Source: CAXSEF01 sp964236535
Lineage (GTDB): Bacteria; Pseudomonadota; Alphaproteobacteria; Acetobacterales; Acetobacteraceae
Assembly: GCA_964236535.1 (NCBI GenBank)
Contig: CAXSEF010000005.1
Span: forward strand, 21,417-85,416
Length of the DNA stretch: 64,000 nt
Reading direction: 5' to 3'
Shown: one piece after another, positions 39,872 through 49,845 of the stretch
How the letters are laid out: each line of letters starts with the position of its first letter
Numbering within the stretch: the first letter of the stretch is position 1
Made by a program: the position numbers and the translations under genes
The notes under the pieces: model-generated
The model's database searches: none
What the model saw: only the letters and a program-made list of their open reading frames with translations
What the model was told of the DNA's origin: nothing

Positions 39872-40678
39872 CTAGCCCCGCCACTCCCGCCAGCGAAGCA
39901 GCCCGAACATCGCTCCGATCAACAGCATCGTCAGCACCGCTCCCAGCCGCAACAGCTTGAGGATGGCGACGCTGTAGCGGCCGGTCACCGCATCGTAGTG
40001 GAAGCACAGCAGCAGTACCGGCTGGATCGCCTGCTCCAGCCCGCCGTCGCGCGCCTCGACCACCTTGGCCCGCAGGTCCCCCGCCTGGTAGCCCACCCCC
40101 ATCAGCGCACCGGACACCACGCCCGCCGGCGTCGCCACCACCACCCCCGCCGGATGCAGGAACTGCTTGAGCCCGGCGTCGAACCGGCTCCGCCACCCGA
40201 TCGAGGCCTCCACTGCCGCCAGCGCTGCGGGCCCGCCGGTCAGGAAATGCCAGCCCTGCGCGGCGCCCGGCGCTGGATAGCGCGCCATGTCGTCGCGCAA
40301 CGCACGCTCCGCATCCGCCGGCGTCTCGGCCGGGTCGATGCTGACAAACAGCAGCGTGTAGTCACGCGAAGCAGCCAGGCCGCTGCCCGCCAGCGCGGTG
40401 AACAGGTCGTCGCGCACCACCCCGCACAGTGACGGGCAGTTGAAATACCCCAGCACCAGCAGGACCGGGCGCTCCCCCAGCAGCGTGCCCAGCGTCACCG
40501 CGCGCCCGTCCGCCTCGACCAGTGCCGCCCCCTTCGGCAGCGACGTCCCAGGCTGCGGCGAGAACCCCAGCCCCGAGACGTCAGGCCCGGCCGCCGCGCC
40601 GGATGCCAGCAGCATCAGCAGCATCGTGGAGGACGCGAACAGCCGCAACACGGACAGCATCATCGCCCAGCTATGCAA
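39872..40678 (-). CDS. SCO1/SenC-type copper chaperone
   Basis: 268 residues. Signal peptide (LRLFASSTMLLMLLASGAAAG), thioredoxin fold with the copper-binding Cys pair in FNCPSLCG (Cys81, Cys85) and the third ligand His in FLHPAGVVVATP, and an extra C-terminal membrane helix (LGAVLTMLLIGAMFGLLRW). SCO proteins deliver copper to cytochrome oxidase CuA sites or act in redox homeostasis. No oxidase gene is close. The C-terminal anchor, unlike the N-terminal anchor of mitochondrial Sco, is as in some alphaproteobacterial versions. Confidence 0.88.
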   Translation of the reverse strand: MHSWAMMLSVLRLFASSTMLLMLLASGAAAGPDVSGLGFSPQPGTSLPKGAALVEADGRAVTLGTLLGERPVLLVLGYFNCPSLCGVVRDDLFTALAGSGLAASRDYTLLFVSIDPAETPADAERALRDDMARYPAPGAAQGWHFLTGGPAALAAVEASIGWRSRFDAGLKQFLHPAGVVVATPAGVVSGALMGVGYQAGDLRAKVVEARDGGLEQAIQPVLLLCFHYDAVTGRYSVAILKLLRLGAVLTMLLIGAMFGLLRWREWRG

Positions 40679-40877
40679 CGCGGCAGGGCTCGGCGGAAAT
40701 CACGTTGCACGGGAACCGTCGAAACACCTGGGTCAGGGCCTGGCTCTGGACCCGTTCGAGCGATGTCCCAAGCATCCCCATGCCCGGTCAAACGCGAACA
40801 GCGGGCGCCACGGCTTGGAAGCGGCGGCGCCTTGCGGTTCTGGGCGGAGCCCATCCGCGTCTGCTTTCAGGCCGGCA

Positions 40878-41858
40878 TCATTCCGGCGTGAGCGGCAGCG
40901 GCCCGGACTGCGGCCCGCGATCATTCGGCGCCGGCTGACCCATCGGCGCCGAATAGGGCGAGGGCGAGTAGAACGGCGGCGCATAGGGCACCGGCTGTGG
41001 GTACGGCGTCGACGGCGCCACCCCCGCGGGCGCGCCATAGGGCGGAGCGCCAGAGGCTGGAGCACCATGGGGCGACGCCGGGACCGCCGGCGATCCTTGC
41101 ACCGTCGGCGCATAACCCTGCGGGAGGGCAAGGCTGGTGGGCGGCGGCGACAGCGTTCCCGGCGACGCCACCCCCGCTGCCGCGCCGGTGCCGTCGCCAT
41201 AACCGGACGCCGGCACCGACGCGCCCAAACCCGGCACCACCGGCATAGGCGTTGGCTGAACCGTCCCACGCGCCCCCGCCGCCCCGTCCAGCGGCTGAGC
41301 CGACACCCCCGTTGGCACGTCGGCGTCCGGCTGCAGCCACGAACGCAGCGAATGCCGGACCTGGTACTCGAACTCCACGTTCATGTCGTCCATCATCTGC
41401 CGGGTCAGCGCATACAGACGTGAGCGCAGGTCACCCGATCCGTCGGTGCTGGCGCGCGCCACCCGGGCCTCGGCGAAGCCGCGCGCCTGCCCGTCCGGCC
41501 CCACCACGTCGAGCCGCACCGCAAGGCTTCCGGACAGCGAGTCGCCGTGACGCTGCACGGAGGCGTCCTCGATCACGAAAACCGCCCGCCCGCCGCTGCC
41601 GCCCGGAAATACCCGGTCGTGCGCCATCTGGGTCAGCGCCTGGCCTGGCGGCACCGGCGACTCCGCTGCCACGTCGTCCGGGCCGTGCGTCCTTGCATGG
41701 TTCTCGACGTCGAGCGTCGCCACGTTCAGCCGGATCGGCCGCAGGTAGTCGTAGGCGAGCGGCGTGAACACCGGCGGCGGCGCGTCGCTGCCGCACGACG
41801 CCACAACCAGCGGCAACAGCACCGCCAGTGGCAGCAGGAGGATACGGCGGATCGGCAT
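40878..41858 (-). CDS. lipoprotein with Pro/Ala-rich C-terminal tail
   Basis: 326 residues. CAGGAGCTGTCC precedes ATG 41858. Lipobox VVASC at the end of a clear signal peptide. The folded part (FTPLAYDYLRPIRLNVATLD, VFPGGSGGRAVFVIEDASVQ, QMMDDMNVEFEYQVRHSLRSW) seems alpha/beta; from about residue 190 the sequence is low-complexity, dominated by Pro, Ala, Gly and Tyr (PYAPPFYSPSPYSAPMGQP). Possibly outer-membrane-anchored. Not recognised by name. Confidence 0.65.
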   Translation of the reverse strand: MPIRRILLLPLAVLLPLVVASCGSDAPPPVFTPLAYDYLRPIRLNVATLDVENHARTHGPDDVAAESPVPPGQALTQMAHDRVFPGGSGGRAVFVIEDASVQRHGDSLSGSLAVRLDVVGPDGQARGFAEARVARASTDGSGDLRSRLYALTRQMMDDMNVEFEYQVRHSLRSWLQPDADVPTGVSAQPLDGAAGARGTVQPTPMPVVPGLGASVPASGYGDGTGAAAGVASPGTLSPPPTSLALPQGYAPTVQGSPAVPASPHGAPASGAPPYGAPAGVAPSTPYPQPVPYAPPFYSPSPYSAPMGQPAPNDRGPQSGPLPLTPE

Positions 41859-42065
41859 GGACAGCTCCTGGCAGGCGAGCCGCACGGTGGCAACGACCCG
41901 CCACGGTGGCAAGCGCAGCCGGCAAGGCCAGGGAAGCGCCCCATGTGCCGGCACGAGGACCTGCCACGCGCCGTGCCCCTGCGCCCAGCCTCCGGACCTC
42001 TTGCGCGACCCACCCCGGGGCGCCGCCAACGTGTGGGGTCTGGCGGTTCAACCCCCCGGCAAGCC

Positions 42066-42112
42066 GCCGCTCGAGGGAGAGCAGAGGTCCCGGCCTGGCT
42101 TTCCCCGGACCC
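42066..42112 (-). repeat. fragment of dispersed palindromic repeat
   Basis: GAGGGAGAGCAGAGGTCCCG and CCTGGCTTTCCCCGGACCC resemble the right-end module with its inverted terminus. Truncated. It lies just past the hslO stop. Confidence 0.4.
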
Positions 42113-42115
42113 GTC

Positions 42116-43075
42116 CTAGTCCGCCACCTCGCTTCCCCGCACCCCGTCGCGCGCGAACCGGAAGTCGTAGTTGCAGAACTCGCAGGTCATGACGATGTCG
42201 CTGCCCACCGTCATGTGGTCGAGGTCGTCCGCCGGGAACCCCTCCAGGATACCGGCAAGCCGCGAGCGCGAGCACCGGCACCCGTAGGCCAGCGCCCGCG
42301 GCAGGTCCGCGGCCACCCCCTCGTTGCCGAACAGCCGGTACAGCAGCAACTCGGGCGCCAGTGCGTCGTCCAGCAGTTCCGCCTCGCTCAGCGTCGCCGC
42401 CAGCGTCGTCGCCGTTCGCCACGCCTCCTCCTGCGCGGCCGTGTCGAGCTGCGGGTCCACCCCGCCCTCGCCTGCCACCTGCTCCAGAACCAGCGCCGCC
42501 GCCCGCCACCCGGCCTCGGTCCGCTTGCACGCCAGCCGCACCAGGCAGCTCATCTGCTCGCTGGTCTTGAAGTAGTGCAGCGCCATGTCCGACAGGCTTT
42601 CTCCCTCGATCGACACGATGCCCTGGTGCCGCTCCAGCTCCGGCCCCTGGTCGACCGTGAACGCCAGATACCCCCCGCCGAGCAGCTGCGCGGCACTCGG
42701 GGCCGGTTGCTCCGCCAGCAGCGCCTGCAGCCGCTCGTCGTCCGCCCGCGCATAGCCGCGCAGCGCCCCCGCCTCGGTGCAGTCGGCGAGCAGCATCGGC
42801 ACCGGTCCGTCGCCCTTGGCCTGCAGGCTGAACGAGCCGCGGAACTTCAACGCCGAGGCCAGCCCCGCCGCCAGCGCCATCGCCTGCCCGGCGAGCGCGG
42901 TCACGGCAGGGTGGTTCTCATGGCGCGACAGCAGCGCGTCGGCGAGCGGCCCGAGTCGGATCAGCCGCCCGCGCACCGGACGGCTCGGCAGGAAGAAGGG
43001 AAGGATGCCGCGCGGCACGACGATGTCGGGCACGTCGGGGCGGGCGCTGTCCAGAAAGGCCGGGGTCTCTGTCAT
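42116..43075 (-). CDS. hslO: redox-regulated chaperone Hsp33
   Basis: 319 residues. The N-terminal fold is recognisable (VRGRLIRLGPLADALLSRHE, HPAVTALAGQAMALAAGLAS, SLQAKGDGPVPMLLADCT), and the C-terminal redox switch has four Cys in C-x-C (GCRCSRSR) and C-x2-C (MTCEFCNYDF) that bind Zn when reduced. ATG 43075 is used; the frame back to 43483 crosses a repeat and is rejected. argF/argD lie upstream on the same strand, an order seen in many Alphaproteobacteria. Confidence 0.94.
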   Translation of the reverse strand: MTETPAFLDSARPDVPDIVVPRGILPFFLPSRPVRGRLIRLGPLADALLSRHENHPAVTALAGQAMALAAGLASALKFRGSFSLQAKGDGPVPMLLADCTEAGALRGYARADDERLQALLAEQPAPSAAQLLGGGYLAFTVDQGPELERHQGIVSIEGESLSDMALHYFKTSEQMSCLVRLACKRTEAGWRAAALVLEQVAGEGGVDPQLDTAAQEEAWRTATTLAATLSEAELLDDALAPELLLYRLFGNEGVAADLPRALAYGCRCSRSRLAGILEGFPADDLDHMTVGSDIVMTCEFCNYDFRFARDGVRGSEVAD

Positions 43076-43112
43076 TGCGGTCAGATAGGAACACCGCGCG
43101 GGATCTGCCACC

Positions 43113-43275
43113 GCGAGGCAAGGCCGGGCTCTGCCCCGACCCGCCAAAGGCCGGCGGCGCTGGAAACCAGCCGCCTGAGCCTGCGGCACAACGCCCGCAA
43201 CGTGCCCCAGCATGTGTGGGTCTGGGGCCTCAGGCCCCAACGGGTCCAGGGCAGAGCCCTGGCCTTGCTTTCCTG
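43113..43275 (+). repeat. copy of dispersed palindromic repeat
   Basis: GAGGCAAGGCCGGGCTCTGC opens, then CCGCCAAAGGCCGGC, a middle unlike other copies, then GGGGCCTCAGGCCCC, and the inverted end CAGAGCCCTGGCCTTGC. It fills the spacer between hslO and the small ORF upstream. Confidence 0.65.
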
Positions 43276-43313
43276 CGAACGCCCACAAAACCTCAGCGGC
43301 TCTGCCGAAGTCG

Positions 43314-43604
43314 CTAAGTCCGCGTCGTGATCTCGGCTTCCAATGCCTCCAGCCGATCCACCAGCCGGGCCAGCGCTGCGGCCTCCACCCCGTCGCCGCG
43401 CAATCCTTCGAGCAACACGGTTCGGCAGCGGTCATGCGCCCCTTCGACATCCCCGGTCCGGCTTGCCGCGAGGCACTCCGCATAGGCCGCCCGCTGCCCA
43501 GCCGACTGCGCTGGCAACCCCGCGAAGATCTCGTCGAGCTCCTGGTCCACCCAGCCCGGGGTCACCGCCGAATCCTCGGTGTTCGACACCTTCATCTCAG
43601 CCAT
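43314..43604 (-). CDS. hypothetical protein between argF and hslO
   Basis: 96 residues: acidic N-terminus (MAEMKVSNTEDSAV), GWVDQELDEIFAGLPAQSAG, CLAASRTGDVEGAHDRC and a helical tail LARLVDRLEALEAEIT. All-helical, cytosolic, no recognised domain. It sits 36 bases downstream of argF on the same strand and probably shares its transcript. Confidence 0.6.
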   Translation of the reverse strand: MAEMKVSNTEDSAVTPGWVDQELDEIFAGLPAQSAGQRAAYAECLAASRTGDVEGAHDRCRTVLLEGLRGDGVEAAALARLVDRLEALEAEITTRT

Positions 43605-43640
43605 CAGCGCGTCCTCCGGCCTGTTTCGTCGTGCGCCCGC

Positions 43641-44620
<980 letters not shown>

Positions 44621-44624
<4 letters not shown>

Positions 44625-45838
44625 GACGCCGTCAGCTCGGCATCCGTCGGCCGCCCCGCCGGCGCCGGCACGCAGGCCAGCGCCGCCCGACGGATCATCG
44701 CCACCGCCTCGGTCAGGTCGGCGTCGCTCACCACCAGCGGCGGCACCAGCCGCAGCACGTTGTCGCCCGCAGCGACGCTCAGCAGTCCCTGGTCGGTGCA
44801 CGCCTGCTGCACCTCGATGTTCGGCACGCTGCATTTCAACCCGAGCATCAGCCCCGCGCCGCGCACCGAGTCGAACACCTCCGGATGCTCGCGCACCACC
44901 GCCCCGAGCTCCTTCCAGAGCCGCTCGCCCTTGCGCGCCACCTCGTCGAGGAACCCAGGCGACAGCACCACATCCAGCACCGCGTTGCCCGCCGCGCACG
45001 CCAGCGGATTGCCGCCGAACGTCGTGCCGTGGCTGCCCGGCGTCAGGTGCTTCGCCACCGCCTCCTTCGCCAGGATCGCCCCCATCGGGAAACCGCCCGC
45101 GATCCCCTTCGCAGCACTCAGCACGTCGGGTTCGATCCCGGCCCACTCATGCGCGAACAGGCGGCCGGTGCGCCCCATGCCGCACTGCACCTCGTCCATT
45201 GCCAGCAGGATGCCGAACTCGTCGCACGCCGCCCGCAGCTCGCGCAGGAAGCGCAGCGAGGCCGGCCGCACCCCGCCCTCGCCCTGGATCGGCTCCACCA
45301 GCACGCCCGCCGTCTGCGGCCCGATCGCGTCGCGCAACGCGTTGAGGTTGTCGAACGGCACGTGGTCGAAGCCTTCGACCGCCGGCCCGAAACCCTGCAG
45401 GTACTTCGAATTGCCTGTCGCCGACAGCATCGCCAGCGTGCGCCCGTGGAACGCGCCGTCGAAGCAGATCACCCGCACCCGCTCCGGCTGCCCCGTCGAG
45501 GCCATCGCCCGGCGCATCATCTTGACCGCGCCCTCGTTGGCCTCGGCGCCCGAGTTGCAGAAGAACACGCTGTCGGCGAATGATGCCTCGACGAACCGCG
45601 CCGCCAGACGTTCCGCCCCTGGCACGCGGTACAGGTTCGAGACGTGCATCACCCGCCCCGCCTGCTCGGCGATCGCCGCCACCAGATGCGGATGCCCGTG
45701 CCCGAGCGAGCTGGTGGCGATCCCGGAGCCGAAATCGAGGAATTGTCGGCCGTCCGCCGCGAACAGCCACGCGCCTTCGCCCCGTTCGAACACGAGGTCG
45801 GCGCGATTGTAGGTCGGCATCAAGGCGGAAATCGTCAC
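44621..45838 (-). CDS. argD: acetylornithine aminotransferase
   Basis: 405 residues. PLP enzyme of class III producing N-acetylornithine for arginine synthesis. Motifs: [64 protein letters not shown], and [14 protein letters not shown] with Schiff-base Lys244. The start is taken as GTG 45838 ([20 protein letters not shown]); ATG 45820 is an alternative, and neither has a clear ribosome binding site. The strong hairpin at 45875-45898 lies in the leader. Confidence 0.94.
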
Positions 45839-46139
45839 GATTGCGGCAGCCCGGGCAGCACCCCGTCCGTCTCCCCGGCCGCGGGGAGCCGCGGCCGGTC
45901 GCGGGAGCAATCGAGGAGGATGCAGTACGGGCGCGCGCGAAGTCAACGCGGTGCGCGGCCCGTCCCGAGGTCCATCGCGGCGCAACACAGGCCGCAGCGC
46001 CGGCTCTCCCTCCGCCCAGAGCCGCCGAACGGCCGGGCCCGTTGCCGCCCTGGCGTCGGACAGCGCACCTCGTCAGCCGGAGCGTGCCGACCGTCCTGGG
46101 TGCGCTGCCGGCCGGCAGCGACCATGGTGGGCAACCCGG
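45839..46139. other. spacer between NIPSNAP gene and argD
   Basis: About 300 bases on the upstream side of argD. A hairpin at 45875-45898 is the only structure noticed. No gene was recognised. Confidence 0.35.
45875..45898 (-). promoter_or_regulatory. strong hairpin in argD leader
   Basis: Ten-base arms CCGGCCGCGG and CCGCGGCCGG with a four-base GGAG loop; perfect pairing. It lies 37-60 bases upstream of the argD GTG on the reverse strand, or it could end the transcript of the NIPSNAP gene. No T-tract, so which job it does is open. Confidence 0.35.
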
Positions 46140-46757
46140 CTAGCAGAGCGGCGAGAACGCCTCCGGCAGCGCGATCGTCGAAGTGGCCTCGGCGACGTTT
46201 TCCGGCCCGCCCACCGGGGGCCAGATCCCCCTCGCAACCGAGCGCGCACGGATCGCAGAACGCTCGTCGACGCCGGCATACGGCCAGATGTGGGTGATGC
46301 GCGGTGCACCGTCGAGCGCATACATCGCGATCACCAGGTGCGACATCGGCTCGCGCGCCGGCATCGCCGCTTCCCAGCCGGCCAGGGTCGGCAGCAGCCC
46401 GCCCGGCTTCAGCCGATAGGTCCGGAACTCGTAGACCCTGCCATACGCCCCCGGCCTGACCGGCGGCAGGAATGCGAACGGCGCGTAGCTGTCCATCTCC
46501 AGCGCGCTCAACAGGTTCCCGGCATTGAACGGGTTGGCGCTCAGCAGGGCCCGCCTGCGCTCGGCCATCAGCTCGTCCATCGAACTGAACCCGCGCAACA
46601 CCAGCAGGCGGCCGAGCGTGCCGATGTCGCTCCGCCAGCACCCCAGCAGCTCGCCTCGCGCGCCTGGGGCGTCGACGAAGGCCTGTGCTCCTGCCGAGAC
46701 CTGGGCAAACGACAGCAGCGGCAACGACAGCGTCGCGAGTTCATAGACGACGTTCAT
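46140..46757 (-). CDS. NIPSNAP-family protein
   Basis: 205 residues containing two ferredoxin-like repeats: VYELATLSLPLLSFAQVSAG ... LGCWRSDIGTLGRLLVLRGF and YEFRTYRLKPGGLLPTLAGW ... HLVIAMYALDGAPRITHIWP. NIPSNAP domains have alpha-beta barrel dimers and unknown roles in bacteria. Complete, no signal peptide, apparently a stand-alone gene. Confidence 0.85.
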   Translation of the reverse strand: MNVVYELATLSLPLLSFAQVSAGAQAFVDAPGARGELLGCWRSDIGTLGRLLVLRGFSSMDELMAERRRALLSANPFNAGNLLSALEMDSYAPFAFLPPVRPGAYGRVYEFRTYRLKPGGLLPTLAGWEAAMPAREPMSHLVIAMYALDGAPRITHIWPYAGVDERSAIRARSVARGIWPPVGGPENVAEATSTIALPEAFSPLC

Positions 46758-47251
46758 GAGGTCCGCCTCTCGATCCGGTGGCAGTCAGACCGGCCGGCCG
46801 CGATGGCGGCCAGGAGGCGCGAGCCGAACCCGGCAGTGCTGGCGGGACGGTCGGCAACCACAGTTTTCATGAGCGGGTGCATGACGCCAGGGCTCTGCCC
46901 GGTTTCCTGCGCGCGAGGACCCGGCACGGGGCGTGAGATCCCTGGGCAAACCGGAAGGCACAGCGGGCACGCTTAAGGGTGTCGCGCGGCGAACCCGAAG
47001 GCCATGGGCGCCAACGGGCTCACGCCTGAAGAAGTGGTCCATGGCGGGTACGGGCGTGGCCCGCGCATGGTTCCCATGGTCCGGCTGTCCGGTCGAGAAT
47101 GCTGGGCGAGATCAAACCGAGCCTTCTTTGCTTTAGCCCGCTCGCGCCATCGGCCGCGGGGCGCTTTCCGCGGGCTCCGGGAAGTCCGGTCCTATGCCAC
47201 ATCGGCACCCCCACGCTACAACGTCACCAAACGTCCGATGGCAACGAAACC
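46758..47251. other. spacer upstream of TonB-dependent receptor
   Basis: About 490 bases of leader between two diverging genes. It contains imperfect palindromes and a segment GGGAAGTCCGGTCC near 47179 that only faintly resembles part of a cobalamin riboswitch. No gene seen. Confidence 0.35.
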
Positions 47252-49627
47252 GTGCGCAACCGATCCACCCACGCCACCCTGCTCCTGGGCGGCGCCCTTG
47301 CCCTGCTGCCCGCCGCCGCGCCGGCGCAGACTGCCGCACCCACCGGCGCGCCCGCCTCGTCGGCGGCAGCACCCGCGAGCGGCACCGACACCGTGCTGCC
47401 CAACGTCAACATCATTTCCAGCACGCCGCTGCTCGGCTCCGGCGTTGATCGCGACAAGGTCCCCGCCGAGACCAACGTGCTCGGCGCCGCCGACATCTCC
47501 CGCGACGGCTACCCCGACGCGCTGCGCGCGCTCAACGAGAACGTGGGCGGCGTCACCCTCGACGAAGGGTCCGGCAACCCGTACCAGCCGAACCTGCTGT
47601 ACCATGGCTTCAGCGCCTCGGCACTGCAGGGCAATGCCGAGGGACTCGCCATCTACGTCGACGGCGAACGCTTCAACCAGGCTTTCGGCGATACCGTGAA
47701 CTTCGACCTGATCCCCGATGTCGCCATCGACCGCATCAACATCGAGGGTTCCAATCCGGTCTTCGGCCTCAATGCGCTCGGCGGCTCGATCAACTTCCAG
47801 CTCAAGAACGGCTTCACCTACCAGGGCGGCGAGATCGACCTGCTCGGCGGCTCGTTCGGCCAGGTCGAGACCCAGGCCCAGTACGGCGCGGCGACCGCGG
47901 ACGGCCGACAGGCCTTCTACGTTGCCGGTACTGCCCTGCACCAGGACGGCTGGCGCGATCTGCAGTCGACCGACATCTACAACATCTATGCCGACTACGG
48001 CCTGCGCACCGAGAGCCTCGAAGCGCATGTCAACCTGACCATGGCCAACAACATCATCAACGGCCCGGGAACCGCGCCCACCGAGCTGCTCGATGCCGAT
48101 CGCGCCGCGCAGTTCACCGCGCCCAACCTCATCGCCAACAAATACGTCAACGTCAACAGCTCGGCGAACTACACGATCAACGACCACACCTCGCTGCAGG
48201 CCCTCGCCTACTACGACTACTTCCTGCAGCGCGTCGTGAACGGCAACAGCGCCAACGACATTCCCTGCAACGACGGCTCCGGCCTGCTCTGCTCCGATCC
48301 CGGCATACCCAGCACCACCCGTGGCGGCGCGACGATCCCCGACTTCCTTAACGGCGGCCCCTACTCGGAGCTCGACGACCAGACCACCAACACCAACGGC
48401 TACGGCGCCTCGCTCGAGATCACCAACACCAACGCCGTTCTCGGCCTGCACAACCTGTTCGTCGCCGGCGGCTCGTTCGACGGCGCGCAGACCGAGTTCA
48501 GCGCCACCTCCTACATCGGCGGCCTGACCCCGGTCAGCCGCGTCTTCATCGGACCCGGCGAAGTCATCGACGAGCCGGGCGCCAACGAGCCGATCCGCGT
48601 CGCCGTCAGCGACGCCTATTTCGGCCTGTTCGCCACCGACACGGTCGACCTCACCAGCCGGCTGTCGCTCACCCTCGCCGGCCGCTTCAACAACGCCGAG
48701 ATCGATCTTGCCGACCAGGGCGGCACCGACGCGCTCACCGGCCAGCACAGCTTCAGCCGCTTCAATCCCTCCGCCGGCGCGACCTACCGGATCGCCCCCT
48801 GGCTCACCGCCTTCGCCGGCTACAGCGAGGCCAACCGCGCGCCCACTCCGGCCGAGCTCTCCTGCGCCAGCGCCGCCGATTCCTGCAGCCTTGCCAACTT
48901 CTTCGTGGGCGACCCGGACCTCAAGCAGGTCGTCTCCCGCACCGTCGAGGCCGGCCTGCGCGGCCAGGTCAAGCTGCAGCCCGCCACGACGCTCGGCTAC
49001 AGCCTCGAACTGTTTCATACCAATTCCGACGACGACATCATCTTCGTCAACAGCCCGGTCCAGGGCCGCGCCTTCTTCGAGAACGTCGGCCAGACCCGCC
49101 GCGAGGGCGTCGATGCAGGAGTAAGCCTGACCACCGGGCGCCTGTTCGCCTACGTCAACTATTCCTACACCGCGGCGACGTTCCAGACCGGCTTCACCGA
49201 GAGCAGCCAGAACAACCCCGCAGCGGACGCGAACGGCGACATCCAGGTCCGACCCGGCGACCGCCTCCCCGGGGTGCCCACCAACCTCGTCAAGCTCGGC
49301 ACCAACTACCAGGTCACCCCGCGCTGGACCATCGGCGCCACCGCCATCGCCTCGTCCGGCACCGCCCTGTTCGGCGACGAAGCCAACCTCACCCCGCGGC
49401 TGCCCGCCTACTTCACGCTCAACCTCAACACCCAGTACCAGATTACCAAGGCCATCCAGGTGTTCGCGCTGGCGCAGAACATCACCGACCAGAAATACTA
49501 CACCTACGGAACGTTCTCGCCGACCTCGTCGGTGTTCCTCTCGCAGGCACCGGGCGCCAGCAACACCCGCAGCTACAGCATCGCAGCGCCTGTTGCCGGG
49601 TTCGGCGGCTTGCGGGTCACGTTCTAG
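47252..49627 (+). CDS. TonB-dependent outer-membrane receptor
   Basis: 791 residues from GTG 47252. Signal peptide (RNRSTHATLLLGGALALLPA ... AQ), a plug domain (LPNVNIISSTPLLGSG, PNLLYHGFSASALQGNAEGL, GLAIYVDGERFNQAFGDTVN, INIEGSNPVFGLNALGGSIN), then a 22-strand-type barrel with the standard C-terminal GFGGLRVTF ending in Phe. It is strongly biased to Asn, Thr and Tyr, as usual for barrels. Substrate unknown; no iron, vitamin or sugar partner gene adjoins. The longer frame from 47099 lacks any signal peptide feature upstream of 47252. Confidence 0.93.
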   Translation: MRNRSTHATLLLGGALALLPAAAPAQTAAPTGAPASSAAAPASGTDTVLPNVNIISSTPLLGSGVDRDKVPAETNVLGAADISRDGYPDALRALNENVGGVTLDEGSGNPYQPNLLYHGFSASALQGNAEGLAIYVDGERFNQAFGDTVNFDLIPDVAIDRINIEGSNPVFGLNALGGSINFQLKNGFTYQGGEIDLLGGSFGQVETQAQYGAATADGRQAFYVAGTALHQDGWRDLQSTDIYNIYADYGLRTESLEAHVNLTMANNIINGPGTAPTELLDADRAAQFTAPNLIANKYVNVNSSANYTINDHTSLQALAYYDYFLQRVVNGNSANDIPCNDGSGLLCSDPGIPSTTRGGATIPDFLNGGPYSELDDQTTNTNGYGASLEITNTNAVLGLHNLFVAGGSFDGAQTEFSATSYIGGLTPVSRVFIGPGEVIDEPGANEPIRVAVSDAYFGLFATDTVDLTSRLSLTLAGRFNNAEIDLADQGGTDALTGQHSFSRFNPSAGATYRIAPWLTAFAGYSEANRAPTPAELSCASAADSCSLANFFVGDPDLKQVVSRTVEAGLRGQVKLQPATTLGYSLELFHTNSDDDIIFVNSPVQGRAFFENVGQTRREGVDAGVSLTTGRLFAYVNYSYTAATFQTGFTESSQNNPAADANGDIQVRPGDRLPGVPTNLVKLGTNYQVTPRWTIGATAIASSGTALFGDEANLTPRLPAYFTLNLNTQYQITKAIQVFALAQNITDQKYYTYGTFSPTSSVFLSQAPGASNTRSYSIAAPVAGFGGLRVTF

Positions 49628-49639
49628 GGCGGAACCAGG

Positions 49640-49699
49640 GCAGGCAAGGCCAGAGGCTCTGCCTCTGGACTCCGCTGGGGCCTGAGGCCCCAGACCCGC
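49640..49699 (+). repeat. partial copy of dispersed palindromic repeat
   Basis: GGCAAGGCCAGAGGCTCTGC, then CTCTGGACTCCGC and GGGGCCTGAGGCCCC in place of the usual second palindrome. It lies 13 bases after the receptor stop. Confidence 0.7.
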
Positions 49700-49845
49700 A
49701 CACGAAAGCAGGTCCCGGGGATCCTGGCGATGTCTGAGCCGTCTGGGCCAGTGTGGCGACGGCAGGCGCGAGGCCGGCGCCCTCGCCTTCCTGCGGCTTG
49801 CCTTCAGCGTGCCCTGGCAACCAAGAAACACGCCGCCCGAGGGTA

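Noticed and set aside
47170..47215. Possible cobalamin riboswitch upstream of the TonB-dependent receptor
   Set aside because: GGGAAGTCCGGTCC and a nearby GCCACA look like pieces of the B12 element, but their order and spacing are wrong and the long paired P-stems are not visible. A covariance-model scan would decide it.
47216..49831. 871-codon reverse frame opposite the TonB-dependent receptor
   Set aside because: The forward frame has a signal peptide, plug and barrel features; the reverse translation is Gly/Val/Glu-rich with no motifs, a mirror of the forward codon bias.
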